Shown: positions 44,030 through 54,512 of the stretch, in pieces
Position numbering within the stretch: the first letter of the stretch is position 1
Layout: every line of letters starts with the position of its first letter
Assembly: GCA_036362985.1 (NCBI GenBank)
Contig: JAYGXS010000008.1
Location: forward strand, 15,646,534-15,710,533
DNA: 64,000 nucleotides
Source: Ligula intestinalis
Taxonomy: Eukaryota > Platyhelminthes > Cestoda > Diphyllobothriidea > Diphyllobothriidae
Direction: 5' to 3'
Notes under the pieces: generated by a model
Seen by the model: only the letters and a program-made list of their open reading frames with translations
The model's database searches: none
What the model was told of the DNA's origin: nothing
Program-made: the position numbers and the translations under genes

Positions 44030-44430
44030 AGACCGCACGCGCGCACGCACACACACACGCACGAACGCACATAGGCCCACACAAAGCCCCAGGGTCAACT
44101 GGTCGCGTGACGTTATCCCGAGGAGGCCAACCAGGGCACAAGAGGACGCGCAGACAATCTCTTATAAGCCACTGCCACCTTTGACAAAGGGGCTTGCAAC
44201 TGCGGACGTATGGCTACACCAGTCCGCTCTCGATGCCGGGTCCACCACGACGCGGGACCAAGTGTTGCAGCCACACCGGATAGCGAGGACGCTGGAGATG
44301 CAACCTCAGCAAGGCAGCAACCCAGCGAGACAGGTCCACAATAAACCCTCCTCCGGTGGATTCCAAAATCATGCCCTTCTTATTGTGTTCTTTCTTGGGG
44401 ATTCCAAAGGGCGTAATTTAACGGTGGCAC
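44030..44430 (+). repeat. Interspersed repeat end, copy B, with CA-rich microsatellite
   Basis: It starts with a (CGCACA)-like tract at 44,038-44,072, runs through a GC-rich open but unrecognised stretch, and ends in the CTTGGGGATTCCAAAGGGCG word shared with 780-842. A 161-codon plus-strand ORF covers it but shows no known domain. Confidence 0.42.
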
Positions 44431-45038
44431 ACGTCAGATTTCACCGTTACTAACAATAACGACGCTGAACCCGTCGTTATAACAAATCATCATCGGAACT
44501 CCTGTGTGCTCTCTGGCTTGGAACTAGCACTCCTCTGAAGCCCGATACTTAAGGACACTCCCCTGCAAATAGGAGAGGGGGCTGATTCGTGTTCTTTTAT
44601 TAGCCTCAGACAAAACAATGCAACATGCCTTGTTTATTGCAAGTAGGCAAAAAAATCCAGCCTGAACGGCAAAAATCGACAGATGAACAAAAATCCGTGC
44701 AGCTTGTTCGAGCTGGTAACACTTCCCAAGGGAAGTCATTCTCACTGGAAAGCAGGTGTGCGCATATGACATGTAGTCTCTCACCATTGGATGCATCCAT
44801 AGTAAAACCGGAGTGGTCTACGTCTATAAACAGTGGTTCTGTTTTTATTGAACTGGATTTGACAGAGCACCAGGCAACCCGAACGGGATGCTTCAGCTAC
44901 AAAGAGTTATTCAGTGACAAGCAAACTACAGCTTTTAGATTATGCTTTTGCTCTTGTTTGTGAGTTATGCTTCGCCGCCCCTTTGAGACAATAGTTGAGC
45001 ATGCGTGTACTTCGTGTTATGACTGAGTAGGTCATAAC

Positions 45039-45596
45039 ACTGTCAGGGTACAGCTATTTAATCTCCTGAGAAATTAACTTCTGTTCGCTGTATATATCAG
45101 TACATTTGAGGTCTATAGGCGTAGACCGAAATCTTAAGTGTATTTTTGCGTTGAAACGCGTCAACCCCTATGAAATATACACTTGCTCTCAATAGACAGT
45201 CATAAATAGTATAAATTGACGTTTTAACTTACCATACTAACAGCCTAGGTACCTGCTAAAAGGCCCAGACACGTTCTTCGCCAGTATTCTGCCGCTGCTT
45301 GACACAGTTACTGCTTCAACACAAATATACACTTACAATTTCGCTCTACGCCTATAGACCTCAAATATACTGATAAATACCACGAACGGAAATTAATTTC
45401 TCAGGAGATTAAAAAGCTGAACTTTCAAGGCCGGTATATCAAACAGAAAGCAGATAGGGAAGGCTGGGAGACCCACTGATGAGCCAGAACCCTCGCAGCT
45501 GTGTCAAGCAGCGGCAGAATACCGGCGAAGAACGTGTCTGGACATTTTAGCAAGTACCTAGGCTGTTAGTAAGGTAAGTTAAAACTGTCAGGGTAC
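45039..45596. mobile_element. Repeat interrupted by an inverted copy of itself
   Basis: The order is A (45,052-45,145), B (45,224-45,312), A-inverse (45,328-45,418), B-inverse (45,490-45,583). A starts AGCTATTTAATCTCCTGAG and contains GAGGTCTATAGGCGTAGACC; B contains AACAGCCTAGGTACCTGCTA and TCTGCCGCTGCTTGACACAG. The arrangement fits an element 'A...B-inverse' into which a shorter inverted copy has inserted. The whole is bordered by the 13-bp direct repeat ACTGTCAGGGTAC (45,039-45,051 and 45,584-45,596), a plausible target-site duplication. Confidence 0.7.
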
Positions 45597-45766
45597 TCAA
45601 AGGCTCATACCTATTCCTCACAATGACTTAGCTTAAATGTTTCGCCAAGCAAGCACACAGGTAATTGCGAATACGTGTGCCAGGACTCAACACAACCCGC
45701 TGTCACTACCTATAAAAACGTAGAATGTTTGCTTAAAATGCATATATTAAATGTTTGTATGCATAC

Positions 45767-45900
45767 CCGGACCAGTCCTGTTGGTGTGTGGATTTAAATT
45801 CCTTATATTCTTTGGAATGTACATCCAAAACGCCATAGTTAACAAGCAGTGGAAATGCATGTTCATCGGCAAAGTGTTCACACGGTGTCGACGGTCGTCC
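45767..45900 (-). CDS. Candidate upstream exon of the IQCH-like gene
   Basis: Acceptor GCCTTCTAAG and donor GTATGC (45761-45766) border 44 codons plus two bases. The peptide is GRPSTPCEHFADEHAFPLL, VNYGVLDVHSKEY and KEFKSTHQQDWSG. The E-Y-x-x-F-K...W pattern followed by L-L-x-L (next candidate exon) resembles the N-terminal half of IQCH as I remember it. Phase links to both the 46350 and the 40571 candidate exons work without adjustment. Confidence 0.52.
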
Positions 45901-46349
45901 CTTAGAAGGCAAAATAATAACGTTGTTGTTTGTTTGTTTTTGCAGAAATAAATAAAATACAAAAAACGTAGGTGGTAAGCATAATCGAACAGCCACAGCG
46001 CACATAGCCCAGCTGTGCGTCAGCTGTTTGCAGTATTGAAACAAGGGTATAAAGTGGGATATTATGCAATTTGCAGAATGAAAAAATGTTGTCCGCAGTT
46101 TTTTTCTATTATTTTTACCCAAATATGGACAGGTTTGTGAATAGAAAAGAGTCTTCTAGTTTTCTTGGTCTATAGGTTTCCTTTGCTAACCAATAGGAGT
46201 TGCTGTTATCGTTTTCTTCGTTATTTTGTTTTTTTCGAATTTTCTGCGTATGTTTCAGTTAAGTTATACAATTAAAAGTGTCGTTAATTGATTTTTTATT
46301 GCGCAGTTTTCGCTCACCTTCACGGTTGTTGGTTTGCCCCATCCTTTAC

Positions 46350-46423
46350 TTCAACTTGAACCAGGATTTCCGTAAGAAACTTGGGCAGGTAGGTTTTTCC
46401 ATCGAGCGGCCATACGAAGAACT
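46350..46423 (-). CDS. Candidate upstream exon of the IQCH-like gene
   Basis: A short minus-strand frame gives FFVWPLDGKTYLPKFLTE then ILVQVE, ending at donor GTAAAG (46344-46349) in phase 0, which fits the exon at 45900. The acceptor (GGTAAG) follows another AG by only seven bases and is not strong. The peptide is hydrophobic/charged like real coding sequence. The two leading bases would complete a Gln codon with the phase-1 donor of the candidate exon at 56501. Confidence 0.42.
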
Positions 46424-46429
46424 CTTACC

Positions 46430-47690
46430 TGTGAATTATTAGATATCTGCACTAGTGGCAGCCCCCACGCTACCGAGGAAGGATTACTACTACTAATAGC
46501 CACAACAATACAGGGAAAAGCTACAGATTTAATGGCAGGGTTGATAATATTAGCGGTGGTTGTGGTAATAGTAGTGTTATCATCAGTATGCCTAGTAATA
46601 ATAGTGGCTGTTGTACTACAAATTATGAAAGTGAGTTATAAGCCATATTGGCAAAATTATCAGATGATATCTACAGTACTACTTATAAGCACATAAGTAG
46701 TATAATATCAAAATATGGTCGAAATACAAAGAGCAATACCAATATTAGAGCGAAAGGGTGGGAGTTCTCGCAAACGCCTGAGTGATTGTCAGAACTCGTC
46801 ACCAAAACTGCAATGCTTAGCAGATACTGCTCCATCCTATAATAAGGTTAGAGTGGTGGAAGCTTGAGTAGTTTTGATTGCAGCCGACGGAGCACAGATC
46901 ATAAACTAAGCCGTAAATTAATTAATTGAAGTAATTTTGGGCAAAGGCACACGGACTTGAATTCCGGTTTCTCGTTGTCTGATTGACTTACAAACATAGC
47001 CAAGCCAAAAGCGGTAGATTTTTTTGTTCTCGATGGCAAGTATCTAGGCAATGACAGTTATTTTGGGGCTCAGTAATTACTGATAAACATTCCTTGTAAG
47101 GAGGGTTAAATTCTTACCACATAATCTCTAAATATAGTTTTTGGCGGCGAAGTATCCGTTCGAAAAGTTTTCGCGCATATCTAACGCTAACCGATGATGA
47201 TGGTGATAATGATGATGATGATGATGAGGAGGAGGAGGAGGAGGAGGAGGAGGATAAGGATGGTGGTTAGTCAAAAGCGATCATTGCCACGTCTGTCTTT
47301 CACAATAAGGGTCTACTCAAAATTGAATGACGATGAGTCGTCTGCAACTCGTACGCTAGTTGAGTAATGTGAAGCGACTGGGGCTAAAGAATGGAATAAC
47401 AGTACCATAATTATTCGCTGACTTGGAAAAAATCTGTCTGAAATGAAGTTTGAATGATTGGGCAGAGTCTCATCCTTCACACCGGGATAACTGCGTTAGA
47501 TTCAGTTAAACGCCAACAGGCAGCTTGTGCAAATCACGCAATAAGCACATCAGCAGCCAAAGGTCCAAACACATACTTCACCGACTTTTATCCCCTCTAC
47601 ATGGCATAATCGCAAGGAGTCCGACTCTTCAATGTTCCCATGTGCTTTCTCCGCGAGCAGACGCACAGCCAGCTATCAGTCTAGGCAGGT
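46430..47690. other. Non-coding stretch with microsatellites
   Basis: Contains ATACTAC/GTAGTAG-type simple tracts near 46.48-46.62 kb and the GAT/GAG run. No gene recognised. Confidence 0.5.
47207..47256 (+). repeat. GAT/GAG trinucleotide microsatellite
   Basis: A run of GATGAT units changes to about nine GAG units. It is simple sequence with no coding evidence. Confidence 0.85.
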
Positions 47691-47691
47691 G

Positions 47692-47862
47692 AACATTACG
47701 GGCAAAGACAGGAAAGACTGGAATTACCATTTCTGGCTCATAAGTCGTCATCAGCCGGTCATACCCAATCCCAAGTGGTATGTCTTTCGAGGCTCGAAAT
47801 TACAATCTTTTGAACAGAAGTCTAACGCTCTTACCATCGAGCCATGGGCTTTTTGTCTTACC
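47692..47862 (-). mobile_element. tRNA-derived SINE, copy 6 (most complete)
   Basis: The minus strand reads ATGGCTCGATGGTAAGAGCG (A box), TAGACTTCTGTTCAAAAG, TTTCGAGCCTCGAAAG (B box), ACCACTTGGGATTGGGTATG, CGGCTGATGACGACTTATG, AGCCAGAAATGGTAATTCC and AGTCTTTCCTGTCTTTGCC. It is the clearest head-to-body copy. Confidence 0.72.
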
Positions 47863-47864
47863 CT

Positions 47865-47990
47865 AACATAAAACTGAGCGTAAACGGGAACCCTAACATT
47901 CACACTAACCCTAAAACCAATTCTAACCTCAGCCCCAGCCTTAAAACTAACCTTTAACTTAACCTTAACCGTCACTTCAATCCCAACCAT
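47865..47990 (+). repeat. Degenerate CCCTAA telomere-like tract
   Basis: Irregular units such as CCCTAACA, CTAACCCTAAAA, CTAACCTTTAAC and TTAACCTTAACC fill about 125 bp next to SINE copy 6. Flatworm telomeres are TTAGGG, so this may be an old interstitial telomeric or satellite remnant. Confidence 0.5.
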
Positions 47991-48949
47991 AATTACCCTG
48001 GAATTTGATGCAAAAAATTGGTATAGTGGGCGATATCTGTTCCTATGCCCAGTTTAGGCAGCCATTCAAGCCATCCTTAAAAGTCACGTGGCCAAGGAGT
48101 ATAGTGTTAGGTCTGATTATAGGAGCTGTCTGGAGATGTCCGCTTGGCCCTCGCATGGTGTTAAGGCGTTAAAAGCCGAACATTTTTTGCCGACAACGAC
48201 AGTGGTGGATAGGCTAGAGGGGGTAATCGCAAAGTGGTTGGAATGCCCCCGTTCCGCGCAATGAGTAAAATTTGAAGAAAAGCACACACACGCGCCTTTC
48301 CAGTATCAAATGCTACTAACGTCTGCTCGACAACGTACTGGATTGGCTGTGACCACGGAGCTCTCATCACGTCTGATTAGTCCATATGCGTAAGCAGTTC
48401 ATTACACCTTCTAGAACTCCCTCTTGAAGTGTATTGGGCAGAATCTAGCCAATCAAAACGGACTACAATAAATAAATGCAGCTTTTCATTAAGACTTATC
48501 TACGGCTTTATAACATATTTTATCGTAGCCGATTATGCTCTCTTTCTGTACCGTGTTGGTGCTTTGGGGGACAACAATCGGGCAAGCATACGGCTCGTGT
48601 GAATTCGAGGAACCAAGCCGAACTATAATACATTGATCCTGCGTGCGGCAACAAAATTCGGCACAATCTCATTAGATGTGGAAATTCTATTAACATCAAG
48701 AGCAGTATGTATTTTAGCAAATATTAGCCTAGCTCCTAACTTTGTTGAACGTTTTCAGAAAAAGAACGAAGAACCAACGCACATATCGAATGACCCACCT
48801 GTGGTTCAGAACTTGCCTTTGTACAAGCACTCGTAGGTGTCGAATTTGACGGTGGGACTTCAGCCGGAAGTACTTTGCCAAAGTTATCCTAACGGTCAAG
48901 GAAATTGGAACTTCTTTTAGCATTTAAAAATACAAGGTTAAAAGAGTTT

Positions 48950-49700
48950 TAACAAATTGCAGTACACCAGCTGACAGAAAAGCTGAACAACAACACCTTA
49001 ATAAACTGTTCTGAGCTAATGGAAACCCAAACTCCTTTATTAAACAAAGTAAGCGCTGAATGAATAGACGGCGACAAAAAGGACAACAGCCCGAATTCTG
49101 GAGGGTTATGCCCTACATAAAAGGAGTCTTCAGGTGACAATACGCCGCCGTGTGATGCAATATAAAGGTAAATTTCCCCCTGCCGAAACCTTTGCAATTT
49201 TCTAGAAGATACGTTGTTATGATAGTGACTGCAAGTACGTCGGAGAAAGGCGACGGTCATTGCAGACCCGCCTACAAGAACAAAAACTGGCGGCTAGCAG
49301 ACTTGACCTAAACTCGCAGCTTGCAACACAACTTCGATATTTAGGAAGCAACCATCGTAGATCGATGCGCCTCAAGAGTGGAAAAACTGACGCATGAGAC
49401 ATGATACTCAGATGCCAATTCTGTCAACAGGCATCAAGACCTCCCCACGGCCTAAAACGTCCTATGACAGGACAAGGTCAAATTGAACTTGAGAAATGCA
49501 AGCGAAGACGGTCCTGCAACGAACTCACCGAAGGAGGAAGCAAGATTACCGACATTCTTCATTGTGGAGACGAAGCGTAACACGAACTGCCGTTACCCTA
49601 TGCTTAAACTCCATACGAGGAGCAAAAAAGTGAACGAGAAATGGCAATCAGTCCACGGTCGACAGGTACAGCCACAACATCAAATTGCCGATAGATAATG
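48950..49700 (+). pseudogene. Penelope-like element remnant
   Basis: Plus-strand frames carry ANGNPNSFIKQSKR, EFWRVMPYIKGVF, CKYVGERRRSLQTRLQEQK (degenerate GIY-YIG/helix) and LATQLRYLGSNHRRS. The order connector, Y-I-K-G-V, then K-Y-V-G matches a PLE C-terminal half. Many stops are present and no RT domain remains. Confidence 0.55.
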
Positions 49701-49709
49701 GCAGTTTAC

Positions 49710-52470
49710 GCCTTGACGAAGGAAATCCGGCCCAGCCCTAGGAAAATTCAACGAATATAAAAACTCGTTTAGGTGAGTACTAAGATGGTCTTTGATGTGT
49801 TAGATGTGGTCTGTTAGAGGCAGCAGGTGCCTACGTGGCGAGAAACAAAGTAGAAATCAGTTGATTGCATTTCGTATGACTGCGAATGCTGAGAAGCCGA
49901 AACGCTTAATTTTGTTTCTATGAACTGCGCAAATGCGGGTTTCTAACAAACACACAAAAAGGTAACTAGTGTAAACATAAAAAAGAAGCTATTTATGCAT
50001 AACTTGGCTTCTTAACTGTCCAATTAATTACCCGAAAGCAACTCCTGGCGCAACGAAGGCAGAAAGATTTTAAGTCTGTCATTATTAAAAGCTGATAACG
50101 ACGGCTTATTAAGCACAGCGCATAGTTGGAAAACGCAATATAAAAATTAAAAAACCAGAGTATGAAGTTATTCGGTATGACAACAATAAGCAAAAGGCCT
50201 TGCTATTTTCACAAAACGCAGGATTTTGACATGTAGCTTTCATTTTTTCTTCCTTCCATTCGCATGCAACCGTTCCTATATGTAAATCAGTTGGCCCAGT
50301 ACGTCCAGTAGAGGCCGATTTGTACCCCCCTTTTTTATCCGAATTACAACAATAAGCAGATCAGCGCATGACGCTAGCGGCAGTTTGAAGGAAGTTCAAT
50401 TTGGCCTATATTTTGTGACATGTCAAGGTTCATTTCTCCACGATATCGACAATTTTGGTTTCTGGGCCTTATTCTATTCATGTTGAATGGAAAACGTATT
50501 TTGCTGGAAATTTTGGAGCTATATTTTAAAAATGAAGCGTTTCTCTCTCGCTCTCTTTCAAAATCAAAAGTGAAAAAGGTATTAAATCCAAAATGTCGCA
50601 AACGCTGCACCGCGATATATTCCCTTTAGGAGAAAATTAAATGCATATTTTTTTTCAGTGAAGAGTGGGATTTTAGAAGGGTGGACGCAAAAATCGCAAA
50701 CTAAAACTGTTCAGATCAGGAGTGTAACATAAACAGAGTAATGTTCGATTTTCAAAGGAAAACCTTTTCTAGGGGATGTGATTGCGACTGATCACTTACC
50801 GGAATTAAAAAAATTACTTCGCTGGAACTAACGGGCAAATCCTAATTTTAAGAAGAGGAGGAACAAGCCAATGGTGAGACCATTATGAGGAAGTAGACGC
50901 GATCGCTGGAACATGAACTCTATTCGCCTGACGTTTCAGATCCCCACTCAACTCATGCTCCGGGATAGCATCAGGCAAGGGTACTTCGCACACAGGGAGT
51001 TGCAGTATTTATAGGATGCAGTCGTTATGTTATTGCATATGCATGAACGGGGAACCATAAATCATGACCCAAGCAACTCGCTGCTCACGCGATTGTCACT
51101 TCTCACCAGAAGTTCCGACTTCTCGGGGTTGAATGTGAGACTGGGCCTCTTGGAATGAGCCGCAAATTGGTTTCATTTCTCAGCACTACTGCCGCGTTGA
51201 TGAAATTTGCATTCAGAGAAGTCTTCCAGTTTCCGCTGAGGTAGTTGCTTTGCCCGCAACTGCATCAGATCCGCTAACTGACATTAGATCTACGTCCGTT
51301 TTTGCTAAACCCAACTTGTATCAAATGAGATATTATGCAGAAGGCCAAACAGACCATTACGTGGTACCTGCAGCATTACTCTGCGTCTCCGGAACGTTTC
51401 CAAGCCTATGCAAATCCTAAGCCACGTAGTCATATTATGTAAAATATTTCACCAATTGTGCAGAACATACTTCACCGAGCACGTTAGTGATAGAAGGAAA
51501 TCGAACACCACAAAGCCTGTTCGATGATTGGTTTTCCAGACGCCGATTTGGAGCAGTTGGTTTTGGTGAAGACAGTAGAGCTCCAAAGTCCAGGTTCGGG
51601 TCAGCTTTGTAAACCGGTTCAAAATCTACAGAGCAACGAGAAGCGCGTTAGGGATTCATAGTGGGGCCACCTCAAATAGGGTACTAATAATAGTAAAAAC
51701 TACTTGCAACTTTTCGGTATATTGATTTTCCGCCTATTCAAACACATCTTTGATTATGTTAGCCAGTATGAGTTTTTATAATGGTTTTCTTGATGTATAA
51801 GCTTTCTTATTAGTCGTTTTTGTCGCTTTTGTCCCTTTTGCAACCTTCTAACCTACGTTCTTAGATTACTAAAACAATAGCAAACAGTTTTAATGTCTTT
51901 CCTACTGCACACTAAGCCCGCACTTACTACGCATTAATCAAGCACGAAACTTTGTAACACGAATTCCGTTAGACACTTGGACAGGGTGAAATTTACCGTT
52001 AGGCGGCCCCATAATGAATCCCTACCAGTGGCTTCATAAAGTAACTAACGATACAATTGCAACGTAATTTGTTGTACAATCCTCTCCAAAAGGCAAGAAG
52101 CATTCGCTCAATGGCGACAGCCGATGCAGGAATAACTTGCCTCACGTCAACTTTACGTAAGCGGTGATATCCAACATGTTTTATTCACAAATAAAGTAAT
52201 CCCAATGGACAAAATTACGAACCTTCATCTCCAAAAAAACGCTTTTTATACCTTCGCCTCTTAAGGGTGGCAACGTTTAACTACCATTTAGCGATGCCCC
52301 CTATCTACCATCAAAAGTACATACAGTGCAGCTGAAATTATATTCCGCAATTGTACCATGCCACTGCCATTGATTTTTCGGTACGGATTCAAATTGTTGT
52401 GTTCTGTCATTCGTTACTAATGTTATGATCCATTGTCTCCATTGTCTTTGTCGGTAAAATACTTCCATCT
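49710..52470. other. Non-coding stretch, PLE end in the middle
   Basis: Outside the PLE terminal piece (50,885-51,400) no exon or element was recognised. Several short ORFs lack splice context. Confidence 0.45.
50885..51400 (-). mobile_element. PLE terminal repeat with adjoining non-coding segment
   Basis: On the minus strand the string GAAACGTCAGGCGAATAG is preceded by ATCCC...GGGAT inverted words and CTGATGC, a decayed hammerhead arrangement. Downstream (51,000-51,300, plus sense) are words also present at 34.6 kb: GTAGTTGCTTTGCCCGCAACTGCATCAGATCCG compares with GTAGTTGCTTTTCCCACAACTGCACTAGATCCG. No coding domain was seen. Confidence 0.5.
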
Positions 52471-52527
52471 ATATATGTATATACACATATTTATATGAGT
52501 ACATATGTGTATATATTTATATATGTA
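52471..52527. repeat. AT-rich inverted repeat
   Basis: TATATATGTATATACACATAT and ATATGTGTATATATTTATATA (each quoted as the arm word) face each other around ATTTATATGAGTAC. It lies close to the TA microsatellite and gap. Confidence 0.6.
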
Positions 52528-52636
52528 CAAAAACAACTGTACTTGCACATATCTTATAGTCTGACGACGAGCTGGGGAACCAGCCTCGGACATGTACGCA
52601 TTAAAGATTAAAGTTTCCCAAAGAAACCTTTCCCTT

Positions 52637-52639
<3 letters not shown>

Positions 52640-52681
<42 letters not shown>
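52640..52681. repeat. TA dinucleotide microsatellite abutting a gap
   Basis: An uninterrupted TA run of about 42 bp ends exactly where the N run begins, probably the reason the assembly broke. Confidence 0.9.
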
Positions 52682-53081
52682 NNNNNNNNNNNNNNNNNNN
52701 NNNNNNNNNNNNNNNNNNNNNNNNNNNNNNNNNNNNNNNNNNNNNNNNNNNNNNNNNNNNNNNNNNNNNNNNNNNNNNNNNNNNNNNNNNNNNNNNNNNN
52801 NNNNNNNNNNNNNNNNNNNNNNNNNNNNNNNNNNNNNNNNNNNNNNNNNNNNNNNNNNNNNNNNNNNNNNNNNNNNNNNNNNNNNNNNNNNNNNNNNNNN
52901 NNNNNNNNNNNNNNNNNNNNNNNNNNNNNNNNNNNNNNNNNNNNNNNNNNNNNNNNNNNNNNNNNNNNNNNNNNNNNNNNNNNNNNNNNNNNNNNNNNNN
53001 NNNNNNNNNNNNNNNNNNNNNNNNNNNNNNNNNNNNNNNNNNNNNNNNNNNNNNNNNNNNNNNNNNNNNNNNNNNNNNNNN
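52682..53081. other. Assembly gap (400 N)
   Basis: Exactly 400 undetermined bases. The round length suggests an estimated or default gap size, so distances across it are not reliable. Sequence to the right is abruptly GC-rich. Confidence 0.98.
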
Positions 53082-53295
53082 GGCACCGACGCGATCGATG
53101 CAGACGCGAGCAATGACCGCTGGCAGGCGAACACTGCCCTCCCCCTCCGACGAGGTGACGGCGAGAAACCCTGGTCAGCAGGACGATGACGGAGCTCCAG
53201 CCCCGCCCCCGCAGGGGATCTAGCGCCAAAAGACGGAGAGCGAACGAGAAGTCAGCGGTAACACCTATAAAAGACTGTGAGGCGTGTACAAACAC
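53082..53295 (+). promoter_or_regulatory. GC-rich segment with TATA-like box, possible PLE 5' region
   Basis: The 200 bp after the gap are much more GC-rich than their surroundings. They contain CCTATAAAAGACTGTGAGG (53,263-53,281) about 30 bp before a plus-strand hammerhead-like motif. It may be the promoter-bearing terminal repeat of a PLE whose body is in the gap. That is inference. Confidence 0.35.
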
Positions 53296-53342
53296 CAAAC
53301 TCCGACGATGCAAGCCTGTACGCTTTCGAAACGTCAGGATAT
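53296..53342 (+). ncRNA. Hammerhead-ribozyme-like motif, plus strand
   Basis: ACT / CCGACGA / TGCAAGCCTGTACGCTTTC / GAAA / CGTC / AGG. An AAGC-loop-GCTT stem II lies between the two core boxes. Two pyrimidine changes in the first box would probably weaken activity. A CCTATAAAAG TATA-like box lies about 30 bp upstream (53,263-53,273), as expected if the motif sits near the 5' end of a transcript. Confidence 0.42.
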
Positions 53343-53398
53343 TATACTCATTAGTCCCGAGATAAGGTAAGGCGATCTCTGGGGGAGAATGTTTATTC

Positions 53399-53442
53399 GT
53401 CTGCGCTTTCGCACTCATGCTCGGGCACATCATCGGAGATAG
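53399..53442 (-). ncRNA. Hammerhead-ribozyme-like motif, minus strand
   Basis: The minus strand reads TCT / CCGATGA / TGTGCCCGAGCATGAGTGC / GAAA / GCGC / AGACGAATAAAC. TCT pairs with AGA as stem I. The cleavage triplet is altered (CGC in place of GTC). It is in the orientation of the large PLE at 53.5-54.5 kb and inverted relative to the motif at 53.3 kb. Confidence 0.42.
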
Positions 53443-53510
53443 GCATTTGAGTCAAGAACATGAGTTAAAATAGGGGCTTACTGCTAGCTGCTGGTTAGTC
53501 CACCGTCCCC

Positions 53511-54500
53511 TCATCTTATTGGACCTCTTCTCGTGCGCATGTGCAACCGTGCGGCATCATATGGCTTGGGGAGGTCTATACTTCTGTTGATTGAGTTGCT
53601 GTCCGTTTTCCAAGCCTCAATAACTTCCCTCGCCAGTTTTCTATCGGCTCGGCCTATGACCTGGGCACCATCAAAGTCGAACCGATGCTCGTTTTCTCGA
53701 GAGTGCATGGCGATGTGCGAGCGTCCCTCCGTGCTCGTGCATGCGTGTTCTCAGTCGTTTGTCCGTCATACCGCAGTAGTTGGCCCGACAGTCTAGACAG
53801 TTGACGCGGTAAACAATACCCGACGTATCTGCCGGTGCTAATCGGCCTTTGGGTTGCATTACTAAGCGACGGATAGTAGCTTCTGGCCGGTGTCCCACGC
53901 CCACATTAAGCGGTCTGAGCACGCGCTCAATGGCCTCGGAGACATTCTTCACGTAGGGTAGGCTACGAAAGGTTGCCGGCCTTTGTTTTTGCTCCTCATC
54001 GTTCTTCGTGTGTCTTTGGTACAGGCATTTGTTTACGAAGCTACGCGAGTATCCGTTAGTGCGAAAGAGGTGCCAAAGGGTTTCCCGCTCTTCTAGCTTC
54101 TTGATCTCCGTGCTGCAGTCTGTTTGGATGAGGCGAAAGAGCGTCCGGATGCAACTGCGTTTATGCGAGCTGGGATGATTGCAGTTGTAGTGCAGAATCT
54201 TTTCCGTTTTTGTCGCTTTACGAAAGACGCCAGTCTGGAGTGTTCTGTCTGCCTGTCTTGATATCTGGACATCAAGAAATGGGAGCTTTGTGTCCTCTTC
54301 TTCTTCCATCGTGAACTGAATCTGTGGAAACATCGAGTTCAGTTCTCTTTTAAAGTTATCTTTAGCGTCTCGGTGTACGATGACAAAGGTGTCGTCTACG
54401 TAGCGCATCCAGAATTTCGGGTTGTAGAACTGAAATACCCGAGTTTCCAGTTCTTGCAAAGCCGCCTCCGCTAGGTGGCCGGAGATGGGTGATCCCATCG
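53511..54500 (-). pseudogene. Penelope-like element: RT palm/thumb plus GIY-YIG, one frameshift
   Basis: This is the best PLE copy in the window. The minus frame from 54498 reads MGSPISGHLAEAALQ, WMRYVDDTFVIVH (catalytic YVDD), KLPFLDVQISRQAD, KRSCIRTLFRLIQTD, VKNVSEAIERVLRPLNVGVG, IVYRVNCLDCRANYCGM (GIY-YIG, with Y-C-G) and RTRMHEHGG. Near 53,705 the frame shifts to ENEHRFDFDGAQVIGRADRK, then INRSIDLPKPYDAAR. The N-terminal RT fingers are absent: the copy starts just before motif B (FLALQGAPMG). PLE proteins copy RNA using RT and cut DNA with the GIY-YIG domain. Confidence 0.87.
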
Positions 54501-54512
54501 GTGCTCCCTGGA

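Noticed and set aside
44625..44963. 112-codon plus-strand ORF
   Set aside because: No domain, no splice borders and an overlapping ORF on the other strand; composition is not convincing.
47207..47256. CRISPR-like array
   Set aside because: A trinucleotide microsatellite without spacers; no CRISPR arrays are expected or seen in this eukaryotic sequence.
52592..53433. Long ORFs crossing the N run on both strands
   Set aside because: They consist of Tyr-Ile repeats from the TA microsatellite and undetermined residues from N; no real sequence supports them.
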